64,000 nt of DNA from Halomonas halodenitrificans DSM 735 (GCF_000620045.1 NZ_JHVH01000012.1:47448-111447); one strand, 5' to 3'. Counted from the first letter of the stretch, positions 41,651 to 50,204 are shown. The notes: generated from the sequence alone by a model not told the origin. Program-made: numbers and translations.

Positions 41651-43369
41651 ATGTGGCTGCGCCTGACGCCGTTCGTGATTGTCGCTGTACTGGTCGGGCC
41701 CATCCTGGCCGGCGTGGCGATGGTGCTGCTACCGGCCTTCGGTTATCTACCCACACTGGGCGGCGAGACATTCAGCCTGGCCCCATGGCGCGAGTTACTG
41801 GCCCAGCCGGGGCTGGCACGCTCGGTGGGTATCAGCCTGGCCAGTGGACTGCTTACCACCGCCGTGTCACTGGTCGTGGTGCTGCTGTTCCTGGCCGCGG
41901 CCGCCGACACCCGACTCGACCACTGGCTGCGCCGGGCGGTGTCGCCGTTGCTGGCGCTGCCTCACGCCGCGGCAGCCTTCGGTCTGGCCTTTCTGATCGC
42001 CCCTTCGGGGTTGCTGGCACGGCTGTTCTCGCCGTGGATGACCGGCTGGGAAAGACCGCCGGATCTGCTGATCGTCCAGGATTCCTGGGGTCTCAGCCTG
42101 ATGGCCGGCCTGATCATCAAGGAGCTCCCCTTCCTGCTGCTGATGAGCCTGGCGGCCCTCCCCCAGCTTGATGCCCCAAGACGCGTGGCCCTGGCCCGCT
42201 CGCTGGGCTATCGACCCACCATCGCCTGGCTCAAGGGAGTGGCTCCGGCACTCTATCCGTTGATTCGCCTGCCGATCTACGCGGTGATCGCCTTCGCCAC
42301 TTCGGTGGTGGATGTCGCGATGATCCTGGGGCCGACACTGCCACCGACACTGGCCGTCTCGATTCTTGAATGGTTCCATGACCCCGATCTTGGAAAACGC
42401 TTTCTGGCCTCGGCCGGTGCCGTGCTGCAACTGGGCGTCACCCTCGCGGCCCTGCTCATTTGGTGGTGGCTGGAATGCCTGGCAAGACGACTGGGCCGAC
42501 GCTGGGTAGTGAACGGCCAGCGACGCGGCGGCGAGCGCTGGCTGCGCCTCACCGGCCGCAGTTTTCTGATCACCACCACGCTCACCGCCGGGCTGGGGCT
42601 CGGTGGCCTGGCCCTCTACTCCGTCGCCGGCTTCTGGCGTTTTCCCGAGGCGCTGCCGACCACTCTGACCCTGGGGCACTGGCAGTCGGCGCTCCCTGCC
42701 CTGAGCAGCCCCGTGACCACCTCCCTGATCATCGCGGCAAGCGCCACCCTGCTCGCCATGCTGCTGACCCTGGCGGCACTGGAGAATGAGCAGCGTCACG
42801 GCCGGCGCGCTGGCAAGAACGGAGCGGCCACTGCACCCAACCGGCGTGTCACCGCCATGACACTACTCTACCTGCCGCTGATCGTGCCCCAGATCGCCTT
42901 CCTGTTTGGCCTGGTGGTGCTGCTGGAGAGCCTGGAAATCCGTGCCCGGCTGGCCCTGGTAATCTTTGCGCACCTGCTGTTCGTGCTGCCCTATGTCTTC
43001 CTGTCGATGGCCGAAAGCTACCGACGCTTCGACCCACGCTGGACGCGGCTCGCCCTGACCCTGGGTCACTCCCCCAACGGCGCCTTCTGGCGGGTACGCC
43101 TGCCCATGCTGCTGGCACCGCTGCTGACCGCCGCCGCCGTAGGCATGGCGGTCAGTATCGGGCAGTATCTGCCCACCCAGCTGCTGGGCGCCGGGCGCAT
43201 TTCCACCGTCACCACCGAGGCGGTATCCCTGGCCAGCGGCGGCAATCGTCGCGTGACCGGCGTCTGGGCGCTGGTTCAGGCCACCCTGCCGCTGCTGGGG
43301 TTTATCATCGCCATGGGCCTACCCCGGCTGCTGTGGTCAAACCGTCGCGGCATGCAAGGAGCGCAATGA
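41651..43369 (+). CDS. ynjC: YnjC-type fused ABC permease
   Basis: A 572-aa inner-membrane permease made of two fused permease halves of six spans each (about 1-270 and 305-565). EAA-like loops occur near DAPRRVALARSLGYRPTIAW (residue about 176) and TRLALTLGHSPNGAFWRVRL (about 465). An AGGAGG site precedes the ATG. It overlaps the ATPase gene by ATGA. The fused layout is that of ThiP, FbpB and YnjC rather than of sugar permeases. Confidence 0.88.
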   Translation: MWLRLTPFVIVAVLVGPILAGVAMVLLPAFGYLPTLGGETFSLAPWRELLAQPGLARSVGISLASGLLTTAVSLVVVLLFLAAAADTRLDHWLRRAVSPLLALPHAAAAFGLAFLIAPSGLLARLFSPWMTGWERPPDLLIVQDSWGLSLMAGLIIKELPFLLLMSLAALPQLDAPRRVALARSLGYRPTIAWLKGVAPALYPLIRLPIYAVIAFATSVVDVAMILGPTLPPTLAVSILEWFHDPDLGKRFLASAGAVLQLGVTLAALLIWWWLECLARRLGRRWVVNGQRRGGERWLRLTGRSFLITTTLTAGLGLGGLALYSVAGFWRFPEALPTTLTLGHWQSALPALSSPVTTSLIIAASATLLAMLLTLAALENEQRHGRRAGKNGAATAPNRRVTAMTLLYLPLIVPQIAFLFGLVVLLESLEIRARLALVIFAHLLFVLPYVFLSMAESYRRFDPRWTRLALTLGHSPNGAFWRVRLPMLLAPLLTAAAVGMAVSIGQYLPTQLLGAGRISTVTTEAVSLASGGNRRVTGVWALVQATLPLLGFIIAMGLPRLLWSNRRGMQGAQ

Positions 43370-44001
43370 CGACAACATCACATACCCTGGCTCTTGAAGA
43401 GGTCCGGCTCGCCCTGGGAGGGCGAACGCTGGTGGAGATCGATACCCTCATCGGCCCCGGCGAAGTACTGACCGTGATGGGCCCTTCGGGCGCCGGCAAG
43501 TCGACCCTGCTGGCCATGATAGCCGGCTTCCTCGACCCCGCCTTCGAGGCTCGGGGGCAGGTGTGGCTGCGGGGGCGCGATATCACCGCCCTGCCCGCCG
43601 AGGCGCGAGGCGTCGGCCTGCTGTTTCAGGATCCCCTGCTGTTCCCTCACCTCTCGGTGGCCGGCAACCTGCGCTTCGGCATGTCCCGACACATGAAGGA
43701 CAAGAACGCCCGCATCGAACAGGCGCTTCATGACGTGGGCCTCGCCGGCTTCGGCCCCCGCGACCCGACCACCCTCTCCGGCGGCCAACAGGCGCGCGTC
43801 GCGCTGATACGCCTGCTGCTGTCCGAGCCTGCCGCCGTACTGCTCGACGAGCCCTTCTCGAGGCTCGACCGTCAGCTGCGCCACGAGATGCGCCAGCTGG
43901 TCTTCGATCGGCTGCGTCACGCCGGCCTGCCCAGCCTGCTGGTGACCCACGACCATGAAGATGCCGAGGACGCTGGCGGGCCGCTGGTCACCCTCGCTTG
44001 A
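43366..44001 (+). CDS. ynjD: YnjD-type ABC ATPase
   Basis: A short ATPase, 211 aa, without C-terminal regulatory domain. Walker A GPSGAGKST near residue 39, signature LSGGQQARVALIR near 137, Walker B AVLLDEPFSRLD near 157 and switch His in LVTHDHEDAED near 192. The ATG at 43366 overlaps the permease stop. Its last 14 bp overlap the tail of the FAD oxidoreductase gene on the other strand. Confidence 0.9.
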   Translation: MTTTSHTLALEEVRLALGGRTLVEIDTLIGPGEVLTVMGPSGAGKSTLLAMIAGFLDPAFEARGQVWLRGRDITALPAEARGVGLLFQDPLLFPHLSVAGNLRFGMSRHMKDKNARIEQALHDVGLAGFGPRDPTTLSGGQQARVALIRLLLSEPAAVLLDEPFSRLDRQLRHEMRQLVFDRLRHAGLPSLLVTHDHEDAEDAGGPLVTLA

Positions 44002-46201
44002 ACGATTCGGCCTGGTGATCCCTCTCTCCGATACTCTCGGGGGCCCTCCCCTCGCCGCGCCGCCAGGCAAAGTAGCGCGCCAGCCATCCGAGCAGCCGCT
44101 CGGGCTTGTGCGCATTCTTCCACACACCGGCGGTAGCCTTTACCGCCTCGCTGCGAGTGGGGTAAGGATGAATGGTGGAGAGCAGGCGGTTGAGGCCGAT
44201 CCCGCGTGTCATCGCCAGGGTAAAGGTCGCCAGCATTTCCCCCGCCTCGGCGCCAACGATGACGGCCCCCAGGATACGATCGCCCCCCGGGCGAGTGAGC
44301 ACCTTGACGAAGCCCCGTGACTCGTCCTCGGCCAGGGCACGATCCAGCTCACCCAGCGAATAGCGGGTTACCTCGACATCGATACCCTTCTCTCGAGCCT
44401 CACGCTCATTGAGGCCGACCCGCGCGATTTCCGGCGTGGTAAAGGTCACCGCCGGCAGCGCCCGATAACTGACCGGGAAGCGCTTGACCTCACCGAACAG
44501 GGCATTGACCGTGGCGTGCCAGGCCTGATGGGCGGCGGCATGGGTCAGCTGGTAGGGCCCGGCTACATCGCCGCAGGCCCAGACGTTAGGCAGCACGCTA
44601 CGCAGCGTCTCATCCACCTCCAGGGTGCCGTTCTGCCGGGTGTCGCCCCCCAGTGCCTCGAGACCCATGCCGGCCACGTTGGCTTCTCGTCCCACGGCCA
44701 CGAGCAGGTGCGTGAAGGGTTGGCGCGAGGTATTGCCATCCGCATCGGCCACCTCCAGGGCATGGCCCTCGCCGTCGGCGACGACCCCCAGCGCGCGGTG
44801 GCCCAGCAGCAGCTGCACCCCCTCTTCCTGCATGGCGACCTCGAGCTCCCTGGCCACCTCGGCATCCTCGCGTGGCACCAGCTGGGCGGCGGATTCCACC
44901 AGCGTCACCCGGCTGCCCAGCATGGCAAGGCTCTGCCCCAGCTCACAGCCAATCGGGCCACCGCCAAGCACCATCAAACGCTCGGGCAGGCTGTCGAGCT
45001 GCCAGAGGTTATCGGAAGTGAGCACCGTCACCGCCTCGATGCCGGGCAGCTCGGGCACCCGAGGCCGCGCGCCACTGGCGATGATGACATGTCGCGTGGT
45101 CAGGGTACGCTCCCCCTCCGGCGTCGCTACCTTGACCTCCCAGGGGGTCGTCAACTGCGCCTCCCCTTCGAGGACATCCACGCCCAGGCCTCGATAACGC
45201 TCGGGGCTGTCGTGGGGCTCGATACTCTGGATGGCACCCTGCACATGGGCCATCACCGCCGCAAAGTCCACTTCGGGCTCCGCCACCTGGACCCCATAGC
45301 GCGATGCCTGCCTGATTTCCCTGACCGAGCGCGCCGCACGAATCAGTGCCTTGGAGGGCACGCAGCCGGTATTGAGACAGTCTCCCCCCAGGCGTTCTCG
45401 CTCTACCAGGGTGACCCGGGAGCGTACGGCGGCGCCGATATAGCTGGCCACCAGCCCCGCCGATCCCGCGCCGATCACCACGATGTCACGGTCGAACTGC
45501 GTCGGACGCCCATACTGGCGAGCCAGGGAGCGGCGACGAACCAGCGCGACCACCCCCTTGGCCAGCCAGGGAAAGAGGCCGATCAACGCGAAGGAGAGCA
45601 GCAACGAGGGCGACAGGATATCGCCCAGCGACTCCAGCGCGGCCAGCTCGCTACCGGCATTCACGAACACGACGGTACCCGGCAGCATGCCCAGCTGACT
45701 GACCCAGTAGAAGGTGGTCAGCCGCATGCGCGTCAGCCCCACCACCAGATTGATCACGAAGAAGGGGAACAGCGGGATCAGGCGCAGGGTAAAGAGGTAC
45801 AGGGCCCCCTCGCGAAGAATACCGGCGTTGATGCGCTCCAGCTGGCGGGCATAGCGCCGCTCCAGCGGCGTACGCAGCAGGGTACGCGCGATCAGGGCCG
45901 CCAGGGTTGCTCCCAGGGTGCTGGCGAAGGAAACCAGTAGAAGTCCCCAGCCAAGACCGAACAGGGCGCCACTGAGCAGGGTCATCAGGGTCGCCCCCGG
46001 CAGGGACAGTGCCGCCATCGCGACATAGATCAAAAAGAAGCCCCCGACGACCGTCACCGGCTCGCGCATCATCCAGGCATGAAAGCGCGCCTGCTCGGCC
46101 TGCAGGACCTCAAGGGTCAGGTAATCATTGGCACCGGATAGAAAGAACGCCACCACCAGGGTGACAACCAGCACCAGCAATATCAATCGACGTGAACGCA
46201 T
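43988..46201 (-). CDS. TVP38/TMEM64 (DedA-like) membrane domain fused to FAD-dependent disulfide oxidoreductase
   Basis: A 737-aa fusion. Residues 1-220 are a VTT/SNARE-associated membrane domain with about five to six spans (LPGATLMTLLSGALFGLGWG and the re-entrant FFVINLVVGLTRM segment). Residues 235-700 are a class I pyridine-nucleotide disulfide oxidoreductase like mercuric reductase: FAD motif VVIGAGSAGLVASYIG, redox-active GGDCLNTGCVPSK, NAD(P) motif VLGGGPIGCELGQ, and ACGDVAGPYQ. The start ATG 46201 follows GAGGAGG. No HMA domain and no C-terminal Cys pair of MerA are seen, so mercury is an unlikely substrate. The context is ynjBCD on one side and two glycosyltransferase-like genes on the other. 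Confidence 0.92.
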   Translation of the reverse strand: MRSRRLILLVLVVTLVVAFFLSGANDYLTLEVLQAEQARFHAWMMREPVTVVGGFFLIYVAMAALSLPGATLMTLLSGALFGLGWGLLLVSFASTLGATLAALIARTLLRTPLERRYARQLERINAGILREGALYLFTLRLIPLFPFFVINLVVGLTRMRLTTFYWVSQLGMLPGTVVFVNAGSELAALESLGDILSPSLLLSFALIGLFPWLAKGVVALVRRRSLARQYGRPTQFDRDIVVIGAGSAGLVASYIGAAVRSRVTLVERERLGGDCLNTGCVPSKALIRAARSVREIRQASRYGVQVAEPEVDFAAVMAHVQGAIQSIEPHDSPERYRGLGVDVLEGEAQLTTPWEVKVATPEGERTLTTRHVIIASGARPRVPELPGIEAVTVLTSDNLWQLDSLPERLMVLGGGPIGCELGQSLAMLGSRVTLVESAAQLVPREDAEVARELEVAMQEEGVQLLLGHRALGVVADGEGHALEVADADGNTSRQPFTHLLVAVGREANVAGMGLEALGGDTRQNGTLEVDETLRSVLPNVWACGDVAGPYQLTHAAAHQAWHATVNALFGEVKRFPVSYRALPAVTFTTPEIARVGLNEREAREKGIDVEVTRYSLGELDRALAEDESRGFVKVLTRPGGDRILGAVIVGAEAGEMLATFTLAMTRGIGLNRLLSTIHPYPTRSEAVKATAGVWKNAHKPERLLGWLARYFAWRRGEGRAPESIGERDHQAESFKRG

Positions 46202-46288
46202 TGGGCCTCCTCGGGCCTGAAAAGGAAAGAGCAGCAAACATAGTGGGTCTGAGTCGTCGTTCGTGCGGTATCCTTACGCTTCCATATC

Positions 46289-46996
46289 ATGATGGCCATG
46301 GCGACGATGCCTACTCCCCCCCTCAGCTTGATCATTCCCGTGTTGAATGAAGCGGCAACGATCACGACCACCCTGAACAGGCTTGAACCACTGCGCCAAC
46401 GTGGCACGGAGGTGATCGTGATCGATGGCGGCAGCCGGGATGGTACCCCTGAACTGGCCCGGCCTCACTGCCAAAAGGTGATTGACGCACCCAGCGGGCG
46501 GGCGCGACAGATGAACCGCGGGGCAGAGATGGCCAGTGGTCGGGTGCTGCTCTTTCTACATGCGGACACACACCTGCCCGACAATGCCGACAACCATATC
46601 GGCAAGGCACTCTCGCGGGAGCGCTGCTGGGGAAGGTTCGACATCCACCTCGAGGGCGATAGCCGACTGCTGCCGGTGGTAGCCCGATCCATGAACCTGC
46701 GCTCACGACTGACCGGCATCGCTACCGGCGATCAGGCCCTGTTCATGACGCGCGCCGCCTTCGATGCCGCAGGGGGCTTCCCCGACCAGCCATTGATGGA
46801 GGATATCGCCATCAGTCGTCGCCTCCGGCGACTCTCTCCACCGGCCTGTCTGTGCTCAAGGGTGACCAGCTCCGGGCGCCGCTGGGACAGTCAGGGCGCC
46901 TGGCGTACCATCTGGCTGATGTGGCAACTGCGCTGGCGATACTGGCGGGGAGTGTCACCCGAGACATTGGCCAGGGAGTATCGACATGTGCGCTGA
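46289..46996 (+). CDS. TIGR04283-type family 2 glycosyltransferase
   Basis: A 235-aa GT-A fold protein: LSLIIPVLNEAATITTTLNR at the start, the DGGSRDGT motif near 50, FLHADTHLP near 90 (DxD-like HAD) and GDQALFMTRAAFDAAGGFPD near 150 with the LMEDIAISRRL acid motif. This is the pattern of the group labelled TIGR04283, found beside arsenosugar genes in some genomes but also elsewhere. The 3' end overlaps the next gene by 11 bp, and the partner group TIGR04282 is encoded next, a known pairing. Confidence 0.87.
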   Translation: MMAMATMPTPPLSLIIPVLNEAATITTTLNRLEPLRQRGTEVIVIDGGSRDGTPELARPHCQKVIDAPSGRARQMNRGAEMASGRVLLFLHADTHLPDNADNHIGKALSRERCWGRFDIHLEGDSRLLPVVARSMNLRSRLTGIATGDQALFMTRAAFDAAGGFPDQPLMEDIAISRRLRRLSPPACLCSRVTSSGRRWDSQGAWRTIWLMWQLRWRYWRGVSPETLAREYRHVR

Positions 46997-47627
46997 ACGT
47001 ATCGCCGGCGGGGTCAGGCTCGCCATCCTGGCCAAGGCCCCGGTGCCCGGAAGCGTCAAGACGCGCCTGATTCCAGGCTGCGGTGCCGAAGAGGCCGCTC
47101 GCGTTCATGCGGACCTGCTACGCCATACCCTGGCCGTGGCCTGCATGGCGCTGCCGACGAAGCAGATCGCGCTATGGACGGCCCTCGAGCATGAACACCC
47201 GCTGTTTCGCGAGCTGGCGACGCAATACGGCATCGCCCGGCATGCACAGACCGAGGGCGACCTGGGAGAGCGCATGCGATTCGCGCTGACGCCGGGGCCG
47301 GCGATGGTCATCGGCAGTGACTGCCCGGTACTGACTCCCGAGTTGCTGAACACCTGTGCCGAGGCACTGAACCATCACGACGCCGTCTGTCTGCCGGCAG
47401 AAGATGGTGGCTATGCGCTGCTCGGCCTCAACGAGACCCACTCCAGCCTTTTCACCGGTATCGACTGGGGCAGCGAACGCGTCATGGCCCAGACACGTCA
47501 ACGCCTGGATGCCCTGGACTGGCGCCTGGCCTGCCCGGCCACGGTATGGGACGTCGATCGCCCAGAGGATCTGAGGCGCTGGCGGCACGCCTCCCGCAGC
47601 CACTCCTCGAAGGGGAGAATGGGATAG
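46986..47627 (+). CDS. TIGR04282-type (DUF2064) glycosyl/nucleotidyl-transferase-like protein
   Basis: A 213-aa protein with an N-terminal RLAILAKAPVPGSVKTRL, the DUF2064/TIGR04282 signature that resembles nucleotide-sugar synthases such as CofC. Other conserved points are MVIGSDCPVLTPELL near 105, ALNHHDAVCLPAEDGGYALL near 130 and LFTGIDWGSERVM near 158. GGGAG precedes the ATG. It is coupled by overlap to the TIGR04283-type gene. The real substrate is unknown. Confidence 0.87.
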   Translation: MCAERIAGGVRLAILAKAPVPGSVKTRLIPGCGAEEAARVHADLLRHTLAVACMALPTKQIALWTALEHEHPLFRELATQYGIARHAQTEGDLGERMRFALTPGPAMVIGSDCPVLTPELLNTCAEALNHHDAVCLPAEDGGYALLGLNETHSSLFTGIDWGSERVMAQTRQRLDALDWRLACPATVWDVDRPEDLRRWRHASRSHSSKGRMG

Positions 47628-47744
47628 TTGAAGCAAAGTCCAGTGCCGCCGATGACAGTGTAATGATACCCACGGCACGGCGACGAAAGGCGGGCACTGG
47701 AAATTCCAGCGCCTGCCACACCCGAGATATTGGAGACAATTCTT

Positions 47745-48359
47745 ATGGAAGGCCCGGCCCCAAGCACGGGTGACAGGTTTGCCAATCATCGATCGACACG
47801 CCTGGAGCGCCTTTCAGCGATCAGGCCAAGACTGGTCTCTTTCGCCAGGATGCATCTGCGAAACAATACGATGGCAGAAGATGCCGTTCAGGAGGCGCTG
47901 ATGGCGGCGATCGAGAAGGATGCTACCTTCGCGGGGCGTTCCGGTTACGACACCTGGGTGTTTGGAATACTGAAGTACAAGATTCTCGATATCATGCGTT
48001 ATCAGAAACGCCAGGGACACCTCCAGCCTCTCGACGAAGAGGGGGATGATGAGGTCATCGATCGACAGTTTCGGAAAAACGGACGCTGGGAAGCCCATTC
48101 ACGCCCGGCAAACTGGGGAGACCCAGACGCCGTCGTCGAAAGCCAGCACTTCTGGAGGGTGTTCGACGCCTGCATGATCGCCCTGCCGGAGAACGCCGCC
48201 CGGGTCTTCTCGCTGCGAGAGTTGATGGGGCTCTCTACCGAGGAGATCTGCCGGCTGCTCGAGATTCGGGAAAACAACTGCTGGGTAATCCTGCACCGTG
48301 CGCGTCTTCGTCTACGCCAATGCATCGAGAAGGGCTGGTTGGAAGGAGAAACCTCATGA
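47745..48359 (+). CDS. Sigma-70 family RNA polymerase sigma factor (ECF-like)
   Basis: A 204-aa alternative sigma factor. Region 2 covers about 30-95 (LRNNTMAEDAVQEALMAAIE, YDTWVFGILKYKILDIMRYQ) and region 4 about 135-190 (LPENAARVFSLRELMGLSTE, then LLEIRENNCWVILHRARLRL). ATG 47745 has GGAG nine bases before; a TTG 15 bp upstream is possible. It overlaps a zf-HC2 gene by ATGA, the usual sigma/anti-sigma pair. The sequence looks like the TIGR02943-type group. Target genes are unknown; nearby DUF302 or envelope genes are candidates. Confidence 0.9.
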   Translation: MEGPAPSTGDRFANHRSTRLERLSAIRPRLVSFARMHLRNNTMAEDAVQEALMAAIEKDATFAGRSGYDTWVFGILKYKILDIMRYQKRQGHLQPLDEEGDDEVIDRQFRKNGRWEAHSRPANWGDPDAVVESQHFWRVFDACMIALPENAARVFSLRELMGLSTEEICRLLEIRENNCWVILHRARLRLRQCIEKGWLEGETS

Positions 48360-48574
48360 TGATGTGCAAAGAAGCCACACGGTTGATGTCACTCAAACAC
48401 GAACGCGAACTCACCCTTCAGGAAAGGGTTTCGCTACGGTTTCACCTGTCGATGTGCGGTGCCTGCCGGCAGTGTGACAGGCAGTTTTCGCTGCTTGGCG
48501 AGGCCGCCAGACAATACGGCCCCGACCACGAGGCCGATCAACACGAGTCCGGTCAAGAAGACGACGGGCGCTGA
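48356..48574 (+). CDS. zf-HC2 anti-sigma-like protein
   Basis: A 72-aa protein with the Zn-binding anti-sigma motif: Cys near residue 4 (MCKEATRLMSLKHERELT) and His-x3-Cys-x2-Cys in FHLSMCGACRQC. It lacks a membrane span and ends with an acidic, His-containing tail, so it is a short soluble form. It overlaps the sigma gene and probably binds that sigma factor. Confidence 0.87.
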   Translation: MMMCKEATRLMSLKHERELTLQERVSLRFHLSMCGACRQCDRQFSLLGEAARQYGPDHEADQHESGQEDDGR

Positions 48575-48629
48575 AGGCCCGTCGGTACTGCCTTTGATAT
48601 CGACTTTCCTGATATCAACTGCCCTGATA

Positions 48630-49088
48630 TCACTCGCCGGCGGCAGCGCTCGCCACGCTTTCCAGCACGCCCGCGACCTTGTCCAGCGGCAGGTCGCACT
48701 CCTCCAGGGAATGACGCTCGGCCAGGTAATGGGGCGAGTTCCATTCCAGCCTGACACCCTCGTCGATCTCGCGGATTACCATCTTCTGGGGCAGATCCAG
48801 CGCCATGCTTCCCTGACACTGCATCATCGGCGTTCCCACCTTCGGATTACCGAAGATGAAGGTCCGGGTCGCCGGCAGTGTCAGCTCGGCCCCTTCGGCA
48901 TTGGCGGCGTGGTCGACCACCGTCATCAGCGTCAGCCCCTTCTCCTCGAGGGCGCCGCGTAGCCGCTGGTCGACACGTTCAATATCATCGCTCGACTGCA
49001 GGTGCATGACTCCATGCTCTTCCGCCTGCGCCATCAGGGGCATGGCCACCAGCATGGTCATCGCCGCCCCGATCAGTAACTTCCTCAT
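48630..49088 (-). CDS. Periplasmic DUF302 protein
   Basis: A 152-aa exported protein: signal peptide MRKLLIGAAMTMLVAMPLMA ending AQA, then a DUF302 domain (about 45-135). Family features are DVDQRLRGALEEKGLTLMTV-like sequence, the TFIFGNPKVGTPMM segment and the QCQGSMALDLPQKM stretch. ATG 49088 is chosen over a GTG four codons up because GGAG is then at a usable distance. The gene converges on the sigma/zf-HC2 pair. DUF302 function is unknown; several occur near sulfur or redox genes. Confidence 0.87.
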   Translation of the reverse strand: MRKLLIGAAMTMLVAMPLMAQAEEHGVMHLQSSDDIERVDQRLRGALEEKGLTLMTVVDHAANAEGAELTLPATRTFIFGNPKVGTPMMQCQGSMALDLPQKMVIREIDEGVRLEWNSPHYLAERHSLEECDLPLDKVAGVLESVASAAAGE

Positions 49089-49131
49089 GATATGTCTCAC
49101 TCCGCGAATGCTGTTTCAGGTTGATCAAATT

Positions 49132-49779
49132 TCACAAATATGGAAAAGGCCCATGACTCGATTCCAGTATATTACCGTGCCCCCCACCATCATCAACACG
49201 GCATGAAAGCTGGTGACCGACAAGACAGCCAGCGTCTTCCATCTCCCTGGCCTGACGCCGCCAGTGGCGCAGCGTGGAGGGGTGCACACCGAAATCGGCG
49301 GGCAGCTTCACCCCGAGCGGCCGCGCCAGCACCTGAAGCAACGCCATATGGTGCACGGTATGGCTGGTCAAGAAGGCCAGTTCACGGGCCAGGCTGGTGG
49401 TCAACGAGAGACTGTCTCCCGCTTCATCGACCGGGTATCTCACTTGAAGTGACGCGGTGGCGTACTCGCCCAGCCGGGTCAGCCCCTCACGGATCTGGCC
49501 CAGCCGCTCTCGGGCCACGGCCGGATCCTGCTCCAGATCAGGCTCCCGGACACGCGCCTCGTAGTCGATGCAGGCGACACCGACGCCATTCAGCAGCGCC
49601 TGATAGTGATCCAGGATATGGCGCACATGACGCCCCAGGGTCTGGCGAGCCTCGGCATCGAAGCCGTGGCGATACGCTGTCGGGGAGACCGCCACCAGCA
49701 GCGACTCCAGCTGATACAGGCTACAGCGATTCTCCTCGACCAGGGTGTCGACACACGCTGGCAGGTCGGTCTCTTCCAT
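49132..49779 (-). CDS. DinB-like four-helix protein
   Basis: A 215-aa protein that resembles the DinB/YfiT superfamily, whose members bind a metal through three histidines. Candidate ligands are His in HVRHILDHYQALL near residue 57 and the pair in SHTVHHMALLQVLARPLG near 142. The start (Met-Glu-Glu) has a fair GGAGGA site. The C-terminus beyond residue 190 (Cys- and Gly-rich) is not part of the fold. It lies 74 bp past the acidic-tail gene on the same strand, across a strong hairpin, and before the DUF302 gene. Substrate unknown; thiol transfer or a structural role are possible. Confidence 0.75.
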   Translation of the reverse strand: MEETDLPACVDTLVEENRCSLYQLESLLVAVSPTAYRHGFDAEARQTLGRHVRHILDHYQALLNGVGVACIDYEARVREPDLEQDPAVARERLGQIREGLTRLGEYATASLQVRYPVDEAGDSLSLTTSLARELAFLTSHTVHHMALLQVLARPLGVKLPADFGVHPSTLRHWRRQAREMEDAGCLVGHQLSCRVDDGGGHGNILESSHGPFPYL

Positions 49780-49813
49780 GTGTCCTCCTCATGGCTGCCC
49801 GGAGATATCGATA

Positions 49814-49840
49814 CCACGCCGGCCAGGAAGGCCGGCGTGG
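49814..49840 (-). terminator. Strong hairpin after the acidic-tail gene
   Basis: CCACGCCGGCC / GGCCGGCGTGG form a perfect 11-bp stem with loop AGGAA, 14 bp past the stop of the acidic-tail gene. It likely ends the TTL-tail unit or protects its mRNA. No T-run. Confidence 0.65.
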
Positions 49841-49853
49841 CGATTGCTCGACA

Positions 49854-50204
49854 TCAATAGGCGCCTTCCCCCTCGGCTTCTGCCTCTCCTTCCGCTTCTG
49901 CCTTTCCCTCTGCTTCTGCTTCGGCCTCTCCTTCCCCTTCGGCTTCGGCCTGCGCCTTGTCCATCTCTTGTGTGCCGGCCTCGGCAGCATCTTCCGCCCC
50001 GCCTTCTGCACCGCCTTCTGCACCGCCTTCGGCGAGCATCAACGGTGCCTCCTGGCCACTGGTATAGACGCCTTCGTCGGGCTCGGCGGCGACCGCCTGC
50101 ATGGCGGCACCACTGGCCACCAGCGCCAGGGCGGGTGCCGCATGGCCCAAGCGACGGCCAAGCCGTGCGATCAGGGTCCGGCGTTGCTCTTCTATCTCAG
50201 TCAT
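49854..50204 (-). CDS. Small protein with signal-like N-terminus and tubulin-like acidic C-terminal tail; candidate TTL-enzyme substrate
   Basis: A 116-aa protein. ATG 50204 follows GGAGGTC; the open frame runs 17 codons further without support. Residues 1-20 are charged (MTEIEEQRRTLIARLGRRLG), 21-40 hydrophobic and end AVAA, like a signal peptide or leader. From about 58 on the protein is almost only Glu, Ala and Gly: three GGAE repeats from a 12-bp unit, then alternating Glu-Ala/Glu-Gly, ending EAEGEGAY. The final acidic run plus Tyr recalls the C-terminal tail of alpha-tubulin (EGEEY), the substrate of tubulin-tyrosine ligase and polyglutamylases. It follows the TTL-fusion gene on the same strand, 111 bp away. 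No known family was recognised. The substrate role is inferred from position and tail. Confidence 0.7.
   Translation of the reverse strand: MTEIEEQRRTLIARLGRRLGHAAPALALVASGAAMQAVAAEPDEGVYTSGQEAPLMLAEGGAEGGAEGGAEDAAEAGTQEMDKAQAEAEGEGEAEAEAEGKAEAEGEAEAEGEGAY

Noticed and set aside
43988..46201. Mercuric reductase (merA)
   Set aside because: The enzyme has the flavin disulfide but no N-terminal HMA domain, no C-terminal cysteine pair and no mer genes nearby.
46289..47627. Arsenosugar biosynthesis locus
   Set aside because: Only the TIGR04282/04283 pair is present; no ArsM methyltransferase or radical SAM ArsS is in the window, so the label would overreach.
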